A stretch of DNA of 64,000 nucleotides from Bicyclus anynana (lineage: Eukaryota > Arthropoda > Insecta > Lepidoptera > Nymphalidae), in NCBI RefSeq assembly GCF_947172395.1, contig NC_069093.1:9583561-9647560 (forward strand), in the 5' to 3' direction. Within the stretch, counting starts at the first letter, position 1, and each line of letters begins with the position of its first letter. Positions 22,101 through 34,100 of the stretch are shown here, one piece after another. The position numbers and the translations under genes were made by a program. The notes under the pieces are model-generated. The model was not told the origin of the DNA. It worked only from the letters and a program-made list of their open reading frames with translations, and did not search any database.

Positions 22101-25100
22101 ACTCCTCGCCGGCCTCGCTAGCCTTCACAATAGCTCGCTCGGCGCCAGACAATTCTCCTATAATTTTTTATATATATATGAGGCCTATGTCCAGCAGTGG
22201 ACGTCTATCGGCGGATAATGATGAATAATAACGACTGGGCCCGAGCCTTTTAAGACGATTCCCAAACAACAGCTGATGTCTTTTGAAAAAGACTTAATTA
22301 AAGCACAATCATAATCAGCATGACAGATATAAACTTACACCCAGGACACAAGTCCTGGGCTCTGCTCAGATTTCCCCCCTTTGTAAGCATACAATATTCT
22401 ATTTATTATTTAAATTTTGTACTACAATTATCACCAAAATTTACCCAACAGACGAATTTTGTACATACCTATATAGATAAAGCATTTCGCTATGCCACGT
22501 ATAGTGTCATTGCATTTTCCATAAAGTACAACAGCTTTCTTGGCATCAACAAATGCCTCCTTGAACATTTCTAGCTTCATGTGACAGGAAAATGAATTGC
22601 TGTGATATTCGGCATTTTCAGGATGCAAACGGATTGCTTCTTTGTACATAACCAATGCATCTTTAAATTTGTTTCGCTTGTACAAGTCTTGTCCTGCTTC
22701 GAATTTTATTCTGGCTTGACTACAAAACGATAAAACATGGTCACTATCAATTGGAGAATGTTACTAGGCAAGCAAAACCACTTGAAACTTTGTTACATTA
22801 GAGCTTTTATATATACAAATACACTAGTTTTTGTGTTTGCTTCAAAGTTCGGATAAATATCGACTACCGCGAACAGTCGCGATGTTGTACGTGACATTAT
22901 CGTACAACACTTGCCCGTTCAGGCAATTTCGTATTTACGAACTAATGGCCTTTATATTCATTTACTCTTTGACTAATTGCTAACCATTAGTTCGTCAGTA
23001 GCTAAGGCAGAAGTACGAAATTGCCTGAACGGGCCGTGCAAGTGTTGTACGATGACCTCTCGCACATTAAACGCGGGCAGTCGCCGCGCACACACTTTAA
23101 AATTCCATATCTTGAGAACTAATTAACATATCAAAATAATTCTTTCACGAGAGAAAGCTAACATTTAAAAATAGTGAAAATTCTCCAATCCCAATCATGT
23201 AACTAATACGAGTGAACACTCTAGTGACAGAGAATAACTTCGAGCAGTGACCGCGGCTTGTGACTTTGGGTTGCCATGTCGAGAAACCTCCCATTGTGCA
23301 CTGTTCGGGGGCACGAGCAACAGTTGGGTCGATGCACTCATGCGTAGCATGCGTTGTCTCGTGAAGAGAATAAACTTATTGAGGCAGAGTTGAGTTATTG
23401 AATATCGCTCTCCCTCTGGTCCCAATACAACGCAACGTGAGCAATATATTTTATTGTGCCACTATTCTCGAGATATGAGTACGTCATGGTTAGGTGTTAC
23501 CAGTGTAACATCATCAAATAACAATTTTTGTCAGCGGATAGTGTTAGCCTTAGGCTAATAACACCTGGCGTAACGTGAGTTTTCGCCGCGTCCCTTACTT
23601 TAGTTATTAATTTGAATTTAAAATATTTCATCGTACAAGTTACTAAAAATCTATCTGAACAACCACTACATCGGAAGGAGAATAATGAGAAGAAGTGACC
23701 AACATTACAGCAAGCTTTGAAAAAGCTTTTAAGCTAGATTTTGTTTATGGAGTTTTAGGTGTGTGTAGCGTATCCATAGTAATATTTAGTTTGCAGCTTA
23801 TCCATAAGTTGGTAACGAAATCATACGTATCATGTCAACGTAACCATTTAACTTGAACATATTTTTAACTCTACTGAGTTATTAACCTAAAGCATTTTGT
23901 AAATTGTAAAATCAGTTGAACAATAAACGGAGCTCTATAAACACGAAGCAAATGAGTACTTTTAGATTTTCCATATTATTTTATTTTAAATTGACAAAAT
24001 TGTGGTATTTGCCGCTGCTACCTTTTGTATGTCACCTGGGGCAATTGCCCCCAACCCCCACATCGCTACGCCACCGCTAATGGCTCTTAAGATCCCCTAA
24101 ATCTTGATCAAAACTTACCCAATTTTGGATGCTCCTAGCGCTTTTTGCAGCAACTCCTTGGTTTCATCACTTTTGTCGATTGCGTATAATTTTTCACAAT
24201 CTAATAAAGCATTTTCGTGTTGCCCAATAGCGGTGAAACATTTGGATCGTCCGCTTAGAGCTTCAATACATTTGTCATCTAACCTCAAAGCGTTTCCGTA
24301 TGCTAAAATCGCGGTATGTACTGTATTTAAATGTACATGCCATATGCGGCCAGTAGTACAATACAGTCTAACGCTTAGCTTTTTATTTTCTATACAACAT
24401 TTTAAACATTCATTGTAATGATGCAAAGCTTGACTCCATTGACCATCCATCAATGCAGTTCTACCTGTAAAGGACATTTTTAACAATTCTTGAAAAATCA
24501 ATATATGAATAAAATTAAAGTGCTTTCAAAATATCTGTGTTGTTTCAAGTGCTTAGTTATTTACACGTTATTAAAACAAACTGTTGGTCACCAAATGTCT
24601 CTGGAACAGCTAAACCAATATTTTTCATTCAATTGATGAGAATTTCCCTGGAAGATGGAAAATAATGAGCAGAACATAAGCTCCTTAATATTACAGCATT
24701 CCTTAAGATTGCACCATTTTTCGATACCGAGCAGAGCATTGCACCATTTGTGCATTATTAAGGTTTATAGCGCTAATTTAATCTACGAAACCTGACATGC
24801 GATTGGCCGGTTTTTCAATATTTAATTCATTTTAAGACAGTCTGCCACGTACGTCTGTAAAAACATTCTGTCATCCTAATCACTACAATCAACTAATACC
24901 AGAACAGTTTGACTAAGTCAGACTAGAAAACACTTACCTAGTTCCAAGTTATTTTTCAACGAAATAGTTCTGTTTAACATTTCACAGGATTCAACGTGTA
25001 TTGGGTCAATTTTTAGTGCTCGTTGAAAATGTTGAACTGCTTCATCATATTTTTCCTGCAAGGACAGCAATACCAATGACTATGACATTATAGTAATTAG

Positions 25101-28100
25101 TTATTTGTTGACATTATAGTAATTAGTTATTTGTTGACATTATAGTAATTAGTTATTTGTTGAGTAGCGTGTAGTGATTTTGTGCTATAATGTTATTAAT
25201 GTGGCAGCGGAGGTTAGTTTTAATGCATACAAGCCCTGGGACCTGCTCGAGACGCTTCCACTACCACAAGAGTACTATCATCTGATGGTACAATTCTTAG
25301 CGCCGCTATCCGCCGCGTTCTTTTTCTACAGTTAGTTAGTAGTTAATACAAATTAATATCTATAAACTTATCACGTCATGATTAAATACCAACTTTATGA
25401 GTCAGCTGACAGCCATTTTGTTTGCTTGATATGATTTATATATGGTCCAAAAAAAACCCACTGTTGGATTCTGGCATCTTGTATGGACTTACCAAACAGA
25501 AAAAACACAACCCTTTAGTGTAAAAAACTTTTGCATCACACGTATATTCTGGTAGGGACTGGTCCATAACCTTTAGTGCTTTCATAATTTTATCGTTTCG
25601 AATCAAACAATCCACTTCCATAAATGTTTTGCTGAAACAAAAAAAAAACGAAAGTTCATAAAATTAAAATAAAGATGATAGAAGACTTGGTCGCTAACTA
25701 TGGGCCTCATAAGAAGGCTCAGAGTCACACAGCGGGCGATGGAACGAGCTATGTTAGGAGTATCTCTGCGTGATCGAATCAGAAATGAGGAGAGCCACAG
25801 AAGTACCAAAGTCACCGACATAGCTCAACGAGTTGCGAAGCTGAAGTGGCAATGGGCGGGGCACGTAGTTCGAAGAGCCGCTGGACGTTGGGGTCCCAAA
25901 GTGCTGGAATGGCGACCCAGCACTAGTAAGCGCAGTGTTGGCTGACGACATCAAGCGAGTCACTGGGATTTGCTGGATGCAGGTGGCTCAGTATCGTGAT
26001 GTTTGGAAGTCCCTACAAAAGGCCTATGTCCTGCAGTGGACGTCCATCGGCTGATATGATGATGATGATGATGAAAATAAAGATATCCTAATAAGGGGTA
26101 AGAGTTACAGCAATGCTCCAGGCAACCACTATAACGGTAGTTTCTCAAACGTACTCTGACTATAATTGGTATATTTTGCTGACGCATTGAATGGATTGAG
26201 GTAGCATTAAACAGCAATTCATGCAGATAGCAACTTAATACGTTACAGGCAAAAAAACCAATAATTACTTGTAAACCGCTTCTTTTTCTAATGCCTCTTT
26301 CTTGGTTTCCGACATTAAATCAGCGTAACCAATATTGTCAATTTCGTAGCACTTCTCGATATCACTCAGTGCATCCTTATATTTTCCAATTTTTTTATAA
26401 TATTCAGCGCGCCTGCTCAGCGTTGGTATGGAGTACACATTCTGTTCTAGAGCCAATGTGCAAGCCTCGATTGCTAATGGTATGTTGTTTAATTTTGAAT
26501 ACATCTCTGCGTTGTTCCAAAACAGTTTAGCATTTGTCTTTTTATTTAATTTATCATCATTTGCCATTGCATTATTTATCATTATGACTTTATTATAATC
26601 ACCCGCTTTTAAAGCTTCCTTTCCTGAAATGTATAATCATCACTATCAGGATTTTAACGGCCCACTATTTTTGTCACTGAAATGTTGAATTCGATTTAAT
26701 GTTATTTTACTAGTAAAAAGACGTTTCAGTGACCGTTGCACTAGTCATGTTACTGACTGGATTTAATAATCGTACTATACAGTGCTAAGCCTTCGCTGAG
26801 GGTATATGGAGCTTAGACCTACCACAAGTCTTCTTCTTGATAATATATGTAAAATACGTGCTGCACACCGTGTGCAGTTTGATCCAATTTGAAAGATAGG
26901 ATAGCTTAGGGGTGGGGTAGGCTAAACTACTTAACCAATAATAATCAACTAAACCAGTCCGAATGCATTTGATCCAACGTAAAAGAAATAGGTTAGGGGT
27001 AGGGTAGGCTAAACTACTTAACCAATTTATCAACAACTGATGATGGAATCCTGGAGAAAACGAGGGGAACTTTCGAAAATTATAGGGGCAACTAGTGTGT
27101 TTGTTAATGTTTTCATTAAGTATTTAAAAGCACTACAATTCAATGAAGATGTGGTGTCGATCTGATAATGGAGCTGAAGCACAGATGAGGGAATTCCTCA
27201 TCAATTTACAGCAAGTTACTTGTGTTTGGACATAATTAATTTGTATCGATGAGGACTTTATATCTAGAAAAGTTGTGAATATTATCAAGGGTCTGGTGAT
27301 GGAGACGAGAGACAATTAAGGGAACTCCTCAACGGTTTACAGTAGCTACGTTGTGTTTGGGCTTGATTAATATGTGTTGATGAAAACTTTACATCTAGAT
27401 GTGTTGTGACTGTCATTAAGGGTCTGGTGATGGAGACGAGGAACAGTTAAGGGAAATCCTCAACGGTTTACAGTAACTACCTAGTGCTTGGGATTGATTA
27501 ATTTGTATTGATGAGAACTTTACATCAAGATGTGTCATGATTATCATTAAGAGTTTGGTGATGGAAAGTACAATCTTACAGGCAACCCTTGACGACATAA
27601 AAAAACAACTTTAGTTACTCTATCCTCCTCCCAACTTCTGCCAATAACAAGCTTATTAAAAGTTGTTACTAACCAGCTTTTTTTTTTTACTGTTGCTTAA
27701 TTAATAGTTATACAATTTAAGAGCCTACAAATTGCGTGGTACATTATCTCGTTCCGACGCTCTGAAATTTTAATTTCCTGGTAACTCAGTTAGCTACCAG
27801 AATCAAGAATTTTAGTAAATAAAACAGTTGATCGTCCCATCGAGATGAAGCTACTTACGAAAAATTTACTTGTTAGTAATCAGTGGTTAAAAATGTTCTA
27901 CGCATATAGCATTCAGGGATAGTGTAGCTTCTCAACAGTGAACGAACTTTTGAAATCGGTTCAGTAGTTTCGGAGCTTATTCATTACATACAAATACACA
28001 ATCAAATCTTCCCTTTTTATATTATTAGTATAAATAGTATAGATAAAACAACAGTACCTTCCTCTTCCCAGGTCATGAATCGTTTAATTTTCTGCAATAA

Positions 28101-31100
28101 ATCAGTCGCGCCCATGTGTAAAGGAAATATATTTAACACTTGTTCAAAATAAACAGTTGCCTTCTGTAAAGCACCCTAAAAATATAATAATAAATTGTAA
28201 TATTATCAGGACAATAGAGATGTTGTTATTTACCACGATTGACTTTTGTATATACAAATATGGAGATGATTGTAACTTACGTTAAAATAATGACATAGCC
28301 CTCTCGCATATAAAGCTTCCACTTCCAAACTATTTGTTTGTAGGCATTTCTTTGTAATCTCCATCGCTCGGTAGAGCTCCATTTGATACGTCAAACATAC
28401 TGCTTTTATAGCTTTAACTCTAAAATAAAGTTACATTTTAATTGAAATTATAATAATCGGTTGGGGGAAAAGTCTTTTCGCATATAGCATGTATGAATTT
28501 GTAATAATCTTTGGTTTGGTATAATTAATAATTTTTAATTTTAATTCCAAATTCAAATTAGGAAAACGTGTGATTTTCATTTGTTTTACCTATTGTTAAA
28601 ATTAGTGAATCTAATAAAAAAAATCGATACATTTTAAAATTTTACTACAAATAAAAAATAAAGCTTGAAAACTATAACCCGACTACGTAAAAAGGGGTCT
28701 AAAAAGTACGAAACAAGAAAATATTTCAGATTGAAATAGAGAAATGCATAGGAACAAAAGTGGTCACGGTAGAGCCGTGGTGGTAATTAACAAATATTTT
28801 TGTCAAATGCTCCATTTTTATGAGATTTATTGTAGTGACGCCATGAAACAGTTGTAATATAGACTGTCATCGCCAACAGGCGTTTTGCCTCGTATGGTCA
28901 AATACATATTTAATTAAAATCGGTCCATAAATGACGGAATTATGGCTGGACATACATAAAAAAAAAACACACAGACAGCCGAACGTAGAACCTCCTCCTT
29001 TTTGGAAGTCGGTTAAAAACTAAAATGTGCATGTAATCACGTCCCAAAAAAATATGATTTCTTTTCAGTCTAGTAGAATGATAATGAAATATTTAAGAGC
29101 ATTTAAAAAGAAGTACCAACTAGCTTATTATTATATAATGATTTATTTATTTTGCTATCGTGCAATTGCACGTTGTAGAGTCAACATCTCCTGAGGATGC
29201 TCCGGTTTCGGGGTGAAACGTACGTAGAGAGTATTTTGCCGGACCTGGGTGACGTTGTCGCATGGGTTCGTCGACTTTTCGCGGATGATAGCAAAATAAA
29301 TAAATCATTATATAATCATGATGAACTTCCGCAAAGTAACGCCTGCTTCTATCCAACTAGCTTATTGTCTTAATTTCATTGAGTCAAACAACGAATATTA
29401 TAAAAACGTTATAAAATATCTTTAGTAATGTTGATATCTACTCGTAGCTATGATAATATAGAAGTTGTATTACCTATTTGAAGGACACAGTGTGAGGAAC
29501 TTGTTTGCGGATGAGTCTGCGTGGCCAAAGTTTTTGACAGAAATGTCCCGTTGTATATCTCGGTATAGCTGGATCAACCGTTCCACCTCCTGTAGCAAGC
29601 TTCGCTCGTCTTCCCCAGAGAGTTCATTGACCCGAGCATTGGCCTTAGCGTCTTCGGCGAGATGTACGTTTCCTGAAACAATAATTAATTGTGGCCAGTG
29701 ATGACTTACGAACTCAGACCAATTATCGGAGGACCAGTCCAAAATTCTTCAGTGCCTGAAGACAAGTCTTCGAACAGTGCGTGTTGCCAGCGATAACCTG
29801 TGGTTCCGAGACTTGGTCGTTAACTATGGGCTTTATAAGAAAGTTCAGAGTCATACAGCGGCCCTCTAAACCGAGGTCCGAGTCTCAGAGAAGACGCCCT
29901 TAGAGAGTCGTTCTACCCATCTACTCTGCTTCTGCCTTCGGGCCCCAGCAAGCGATGCTTCTGCGCTCGTCCAAACCCCCGGTGACACCGCTGAGGTCCT
30001 ACAAGGAGCCTACGGCACTTACACAATCAGAAAAAAGAAGTATAAATCATTGCTTACCGACCTGTGGCAATGTGACATCTAGCCAGCCAAATATAACCAT
30101 AAGTGAACGTGTGGTCGGCTGCGACGACTTTCTGTGCGTAATTTACTGCTTCATCATAATTTCCAAGTTTCGAGTAATAATGAGATGCAAATACATAAAA
30201 GGTAGCGTTATCCGGGCACAACTGTATTGCATCTTCAAACATTGCCAATGCACTTTTATAATCTTCGTATTTATATAAATCAAGTTTAATCTTTCGTTGT
30301 CCATTAGTTGATCTGCAGACAAAAAAGGTTTTAGTTTTATGAGTTCCTCAAGTATGGGTGGTGTTAACATTCATAATTATCTCTACTACGTTTGTACGGT
30401 GTTTTTTTTAAATCTTTGACTAATTGTATAAAATGCCACGTTATCTGTAAGTATAACAAAACGCTACAACCAATAGGAGCGCAGCATCAATGCGTGTAGC
30501 AAAAACACGAAAATAAATTTCCTTTTGAAAGCTTCGGTTGCGTGCGCTGCGTAATCGGCCCCCCCTCTCATTCTGGGAGGAGACTCGAGCTCAGAGTGAG
30601 CGGGTTAGTGTCAAGCACAATATTCCTCAAAGGTTTAATTATAAACATATCCCCAGTTTTTTTCATTCTTTACAAGTTAAGTTAATCCTTGACTGCAATC
30701 TCACCTGATGGTAAGTGATGATGCAATCGAAGCGGGCTAACTTGTTAGGAGGAGGACGAAAATTCACACCCCTTTTGGTTTCTACAAGACATCGTACCGG
30801 AACGCTAAATCGCTTGGCGGTACGTCTTTGTCGGTAGGGTGGTAACTAGCTACGGCTAAAGCCTCCCACCAGCCAAACCTAGACCAATTAAGAAAACCTC
30901 AATCCGCCCAGCCGGGGATCGAACCCAGGACCTTCGTCTTGTAAATCCACCGCGCATAAAACTGCGCCACGGAGGCCGTCAAGTTTCCTCAAATACACGC
31001 GCATTTATGATGATGGCCAAGCCAGTGACGTGCACTTTAATTTTATAGATGCAAACAATCACTGCATACATGTTTAAACACCTTATGCACACCACTGGGC

Positions 31101-34100
31101 CAACCGCCAGTTACTCTGTTAAATGTGGTGCCTTTGAACCTGTGCCCAAGGTCAAAAGTCCTGGTACCTACTTGAGAAGTTTCCTCTACCACAAGAGTAC
31201 AATTTATAACCAAGTCGTGCTTATAATACCAATACGCGATGCGGATATTTTTTTGCTGTTGCCTATGTTTTGTATCCTTGAGGAAAATAGATATTTTCTT
31301 ATATAGATTAGATTTTCTATATTAATAAAGAATTTGTGTACGACAAATAAGGTAGTTGACTCATCAAATTTAATATAAACAATATTAATTTTGTGTAGTA
31401 CATGGAATAGGGTCCGAAATATATCGATATCAATTAATAAAAGTTAAGGATTTCTTAGAAAACTTAATTTTAATATCATGTATTTTTTAAATTTTCCATA
31501 CGTCAAAAATGCTGTCGTCCATTTTGTGACGTCACTAACATCCTTGCTTGAACTAATTATTAACTAATATTTTTGTCAAACGCTCCGTTTATAAGGGATT
31601 TATTATAGTGACGTCATGAAACAGTTGAAATAACGACTGTCATGGCCGACATGCATTTAGGTTCATAAAAAAACATGAAAAATTTTCATGTAACCATGTC
31701 TCAAAAAATATTGTTTCAGTCTAGTAGAACGATAATGAACTATTTAAGACCATTTAAAAAAAAGTGTCAACTATCCTATTATGAAATTTATTAAAACCAT
31801 CACTTACCTGGTTTCTAATTGTGATTTTTTGTTTTGCTGAAAGACTGAAGTAGATTTTCCAAGTTTCTCATGCTTTGTACAATCTAACTCTAGTGTTAAC
31901 TTTTTCGTAGTATCTCGTGTGATAGACGTAGCCTTGTCTTCAGATGCAGTAAAAGAATGACTAATATTAATAGGAGCTAAAGTCGCTGGGCCTCCAAACG
32001 CATAAACAGGTGTACAACTTTGCTGCACCGAACAGAAATATCCTCTTTCATTAGATGAACAGAAATTGGGTAAAACACTTTTGAATTCAACACTTGCTGT
32101 AGGATCGAAGTTTTTAAATTCAATTCTTGATGTATTATCTTGAGGAAATAATTTTTTCTTTGATATCAACGTAGCGGATGCAACGAATTTGTTTCTAAAT
32201 GGAGAAGTAACTTCAGGACTCTTTATTGTAGATGACTTTGGTGTTTTAGATGTTCCAATAATCCATTCACCAGCAAACAAAGACATTAATTTAGGTTTAT
32301 TAAACGGACTCTTAGTTTTACATGGAGATTTCTGATCAAATATAGATTCTGGATTCTTCTTGCTTCCAAAGATATAAATAGAATCAGTATTTTGTTTAGC
32401 AGTCCTGAAAGTGGGTTTTACTGTCTTAAAATCTACATACATAATGTATGGTATAGATGAATTTTTCAGTAATTTATTCTGGGAAATTAAAGGTTTCTTT
32501 GACAACAAAATGGAGGACATAGTAAATATATTTCTGAACGGTTTTGATGATACCGTAGGACTTGTCACAGTGGGTACTGCAGTTTCCATAGTCGATCTTC
32601 CAAGTTTCCAAGTATCTTGAAATAATGATATCAATGCAGTACTATTGAATGTGCTTTTTTTATTCTGATCTTTGTGTGTACTATCAGTATCCAGTGTAGA
32701 TGTTGGTACTGTTACACTGATTGGAACTAAAGATTTGTTAAAAACAAATTTAAAATTTGATGGTACCACTTGTATTGTTTCACCTTTAGTATTTTGCGGA
32801 ATTGTATCTATTATGAGCATATTGGAATTAGCTTCAGAACTAAATTTATTATTAGGATTTTTTATAGAAGACACAGCATTTCCAAGAGATTTAGGATTTA
32901 ATATTAGAGCTTGAGCATTTTTATCACCAAATACAAAAACAGATACAGAATCTGATGTTTCTTGAGTATTTTGAGGAATTGTATTACTTGTAAAACTGTT
33001 TTTGGAAAACGTTAATTTGGAGTTCCTTAGTAGTCCTGTAAAAGAGCTTGAAGTGTTGTTTGCAGTGCTTAAAATACTTTTGCCATTTTGTAATAATTCT
33101 TTCGATAATTCTGAAATAGATAAAGTAATATGAGTAAATAGCAATTAATTTTCTGCTCCTGCCATCGAAAAGTGCATCGAAATTGGTCCCAAAAATGTTT
33201 TAATATATTAAGGCAGTGGACTCAAACCATAATATACCTATTCGCCTTCCTTTGTTTTCAACCTCAGACCTTAGGACCTGCCCCGTAAGACGTTACCCCT
33301 GTGTCAAAAGTATGTGATCACGATCTAACGTGTTTATAAAAACTGTTTCTATAGAATCAATGTTCATTGTTGTAATCTTTTTCGTTGTATGTGTGTGTTG
33401 ACTGTTTTTTTATGGTATTCAATTACATAAACTGGCAGTTTTAGAGAGCTCTTTACACAACAAAAACAATTACAACAATGAAAGATCTATTTTATAGAAA
33501 CAGTTTTTATAAACATGTTCGCTCATTCATCTTGTACCTTGACAGAGGGGCAACGTCTTGTGAGGCAGGTATCTATATAATTTGTCTGTGGATGATCCAG
33601 ATTATATAATGAAGTATTAAAAAAAATTTTAGTAAAATAAAAAATCACCTTCTTTTAAATCAGATAGATTAAAAATAGATTTATTTGTTTCTACTACACT
33701 TTTCCCTCTTTCATTCAGTTTATTACAAAATAAGTAGTTTTTTTTAGAATTGCTTCCTGTTATGGCACTTTTAGATTGAGGTGCAATTTCTAACTGTTTC
33801 ATCATTTCACTAATAGTATCCATTGTAGTTTCAAAATTTGTTTTTAAAGCTGGAATAGAGGTAGAGTTTATTAGTATTAAATAACTGGTCATTTGTTTTT
33901 GTAGGGACAGTGGCCTTTTGATAAATATTGGATAGTAAAAAAGTATTGTAGCTTTTTACTGAATATTAAGTCATATCATTAAGCAAGTAAGTAATATTAA
34001 GTTGCATAGACAAAACTTGTGAATAAGCTCCAACACGCATAAGGTGGTTAAACTTGCTCTTAATATTGCAACTGCACTTATATTCCAATATACTGGGCTG

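Noticed and set aside
21733..22218. 161-codon plus-strand frame with internal repeats, resembling a Leu/Ala-rich protein
   Set aside because: It is the antisense of the TPR exon and its tandem partial copies.
30051..30060. Stronger-looking GTAAGC donor after TPR exon 30312
   Set aside because: Using it shifts frame and meets a stop in the next exon; the GTCGGT site at 30061 keeps frame.
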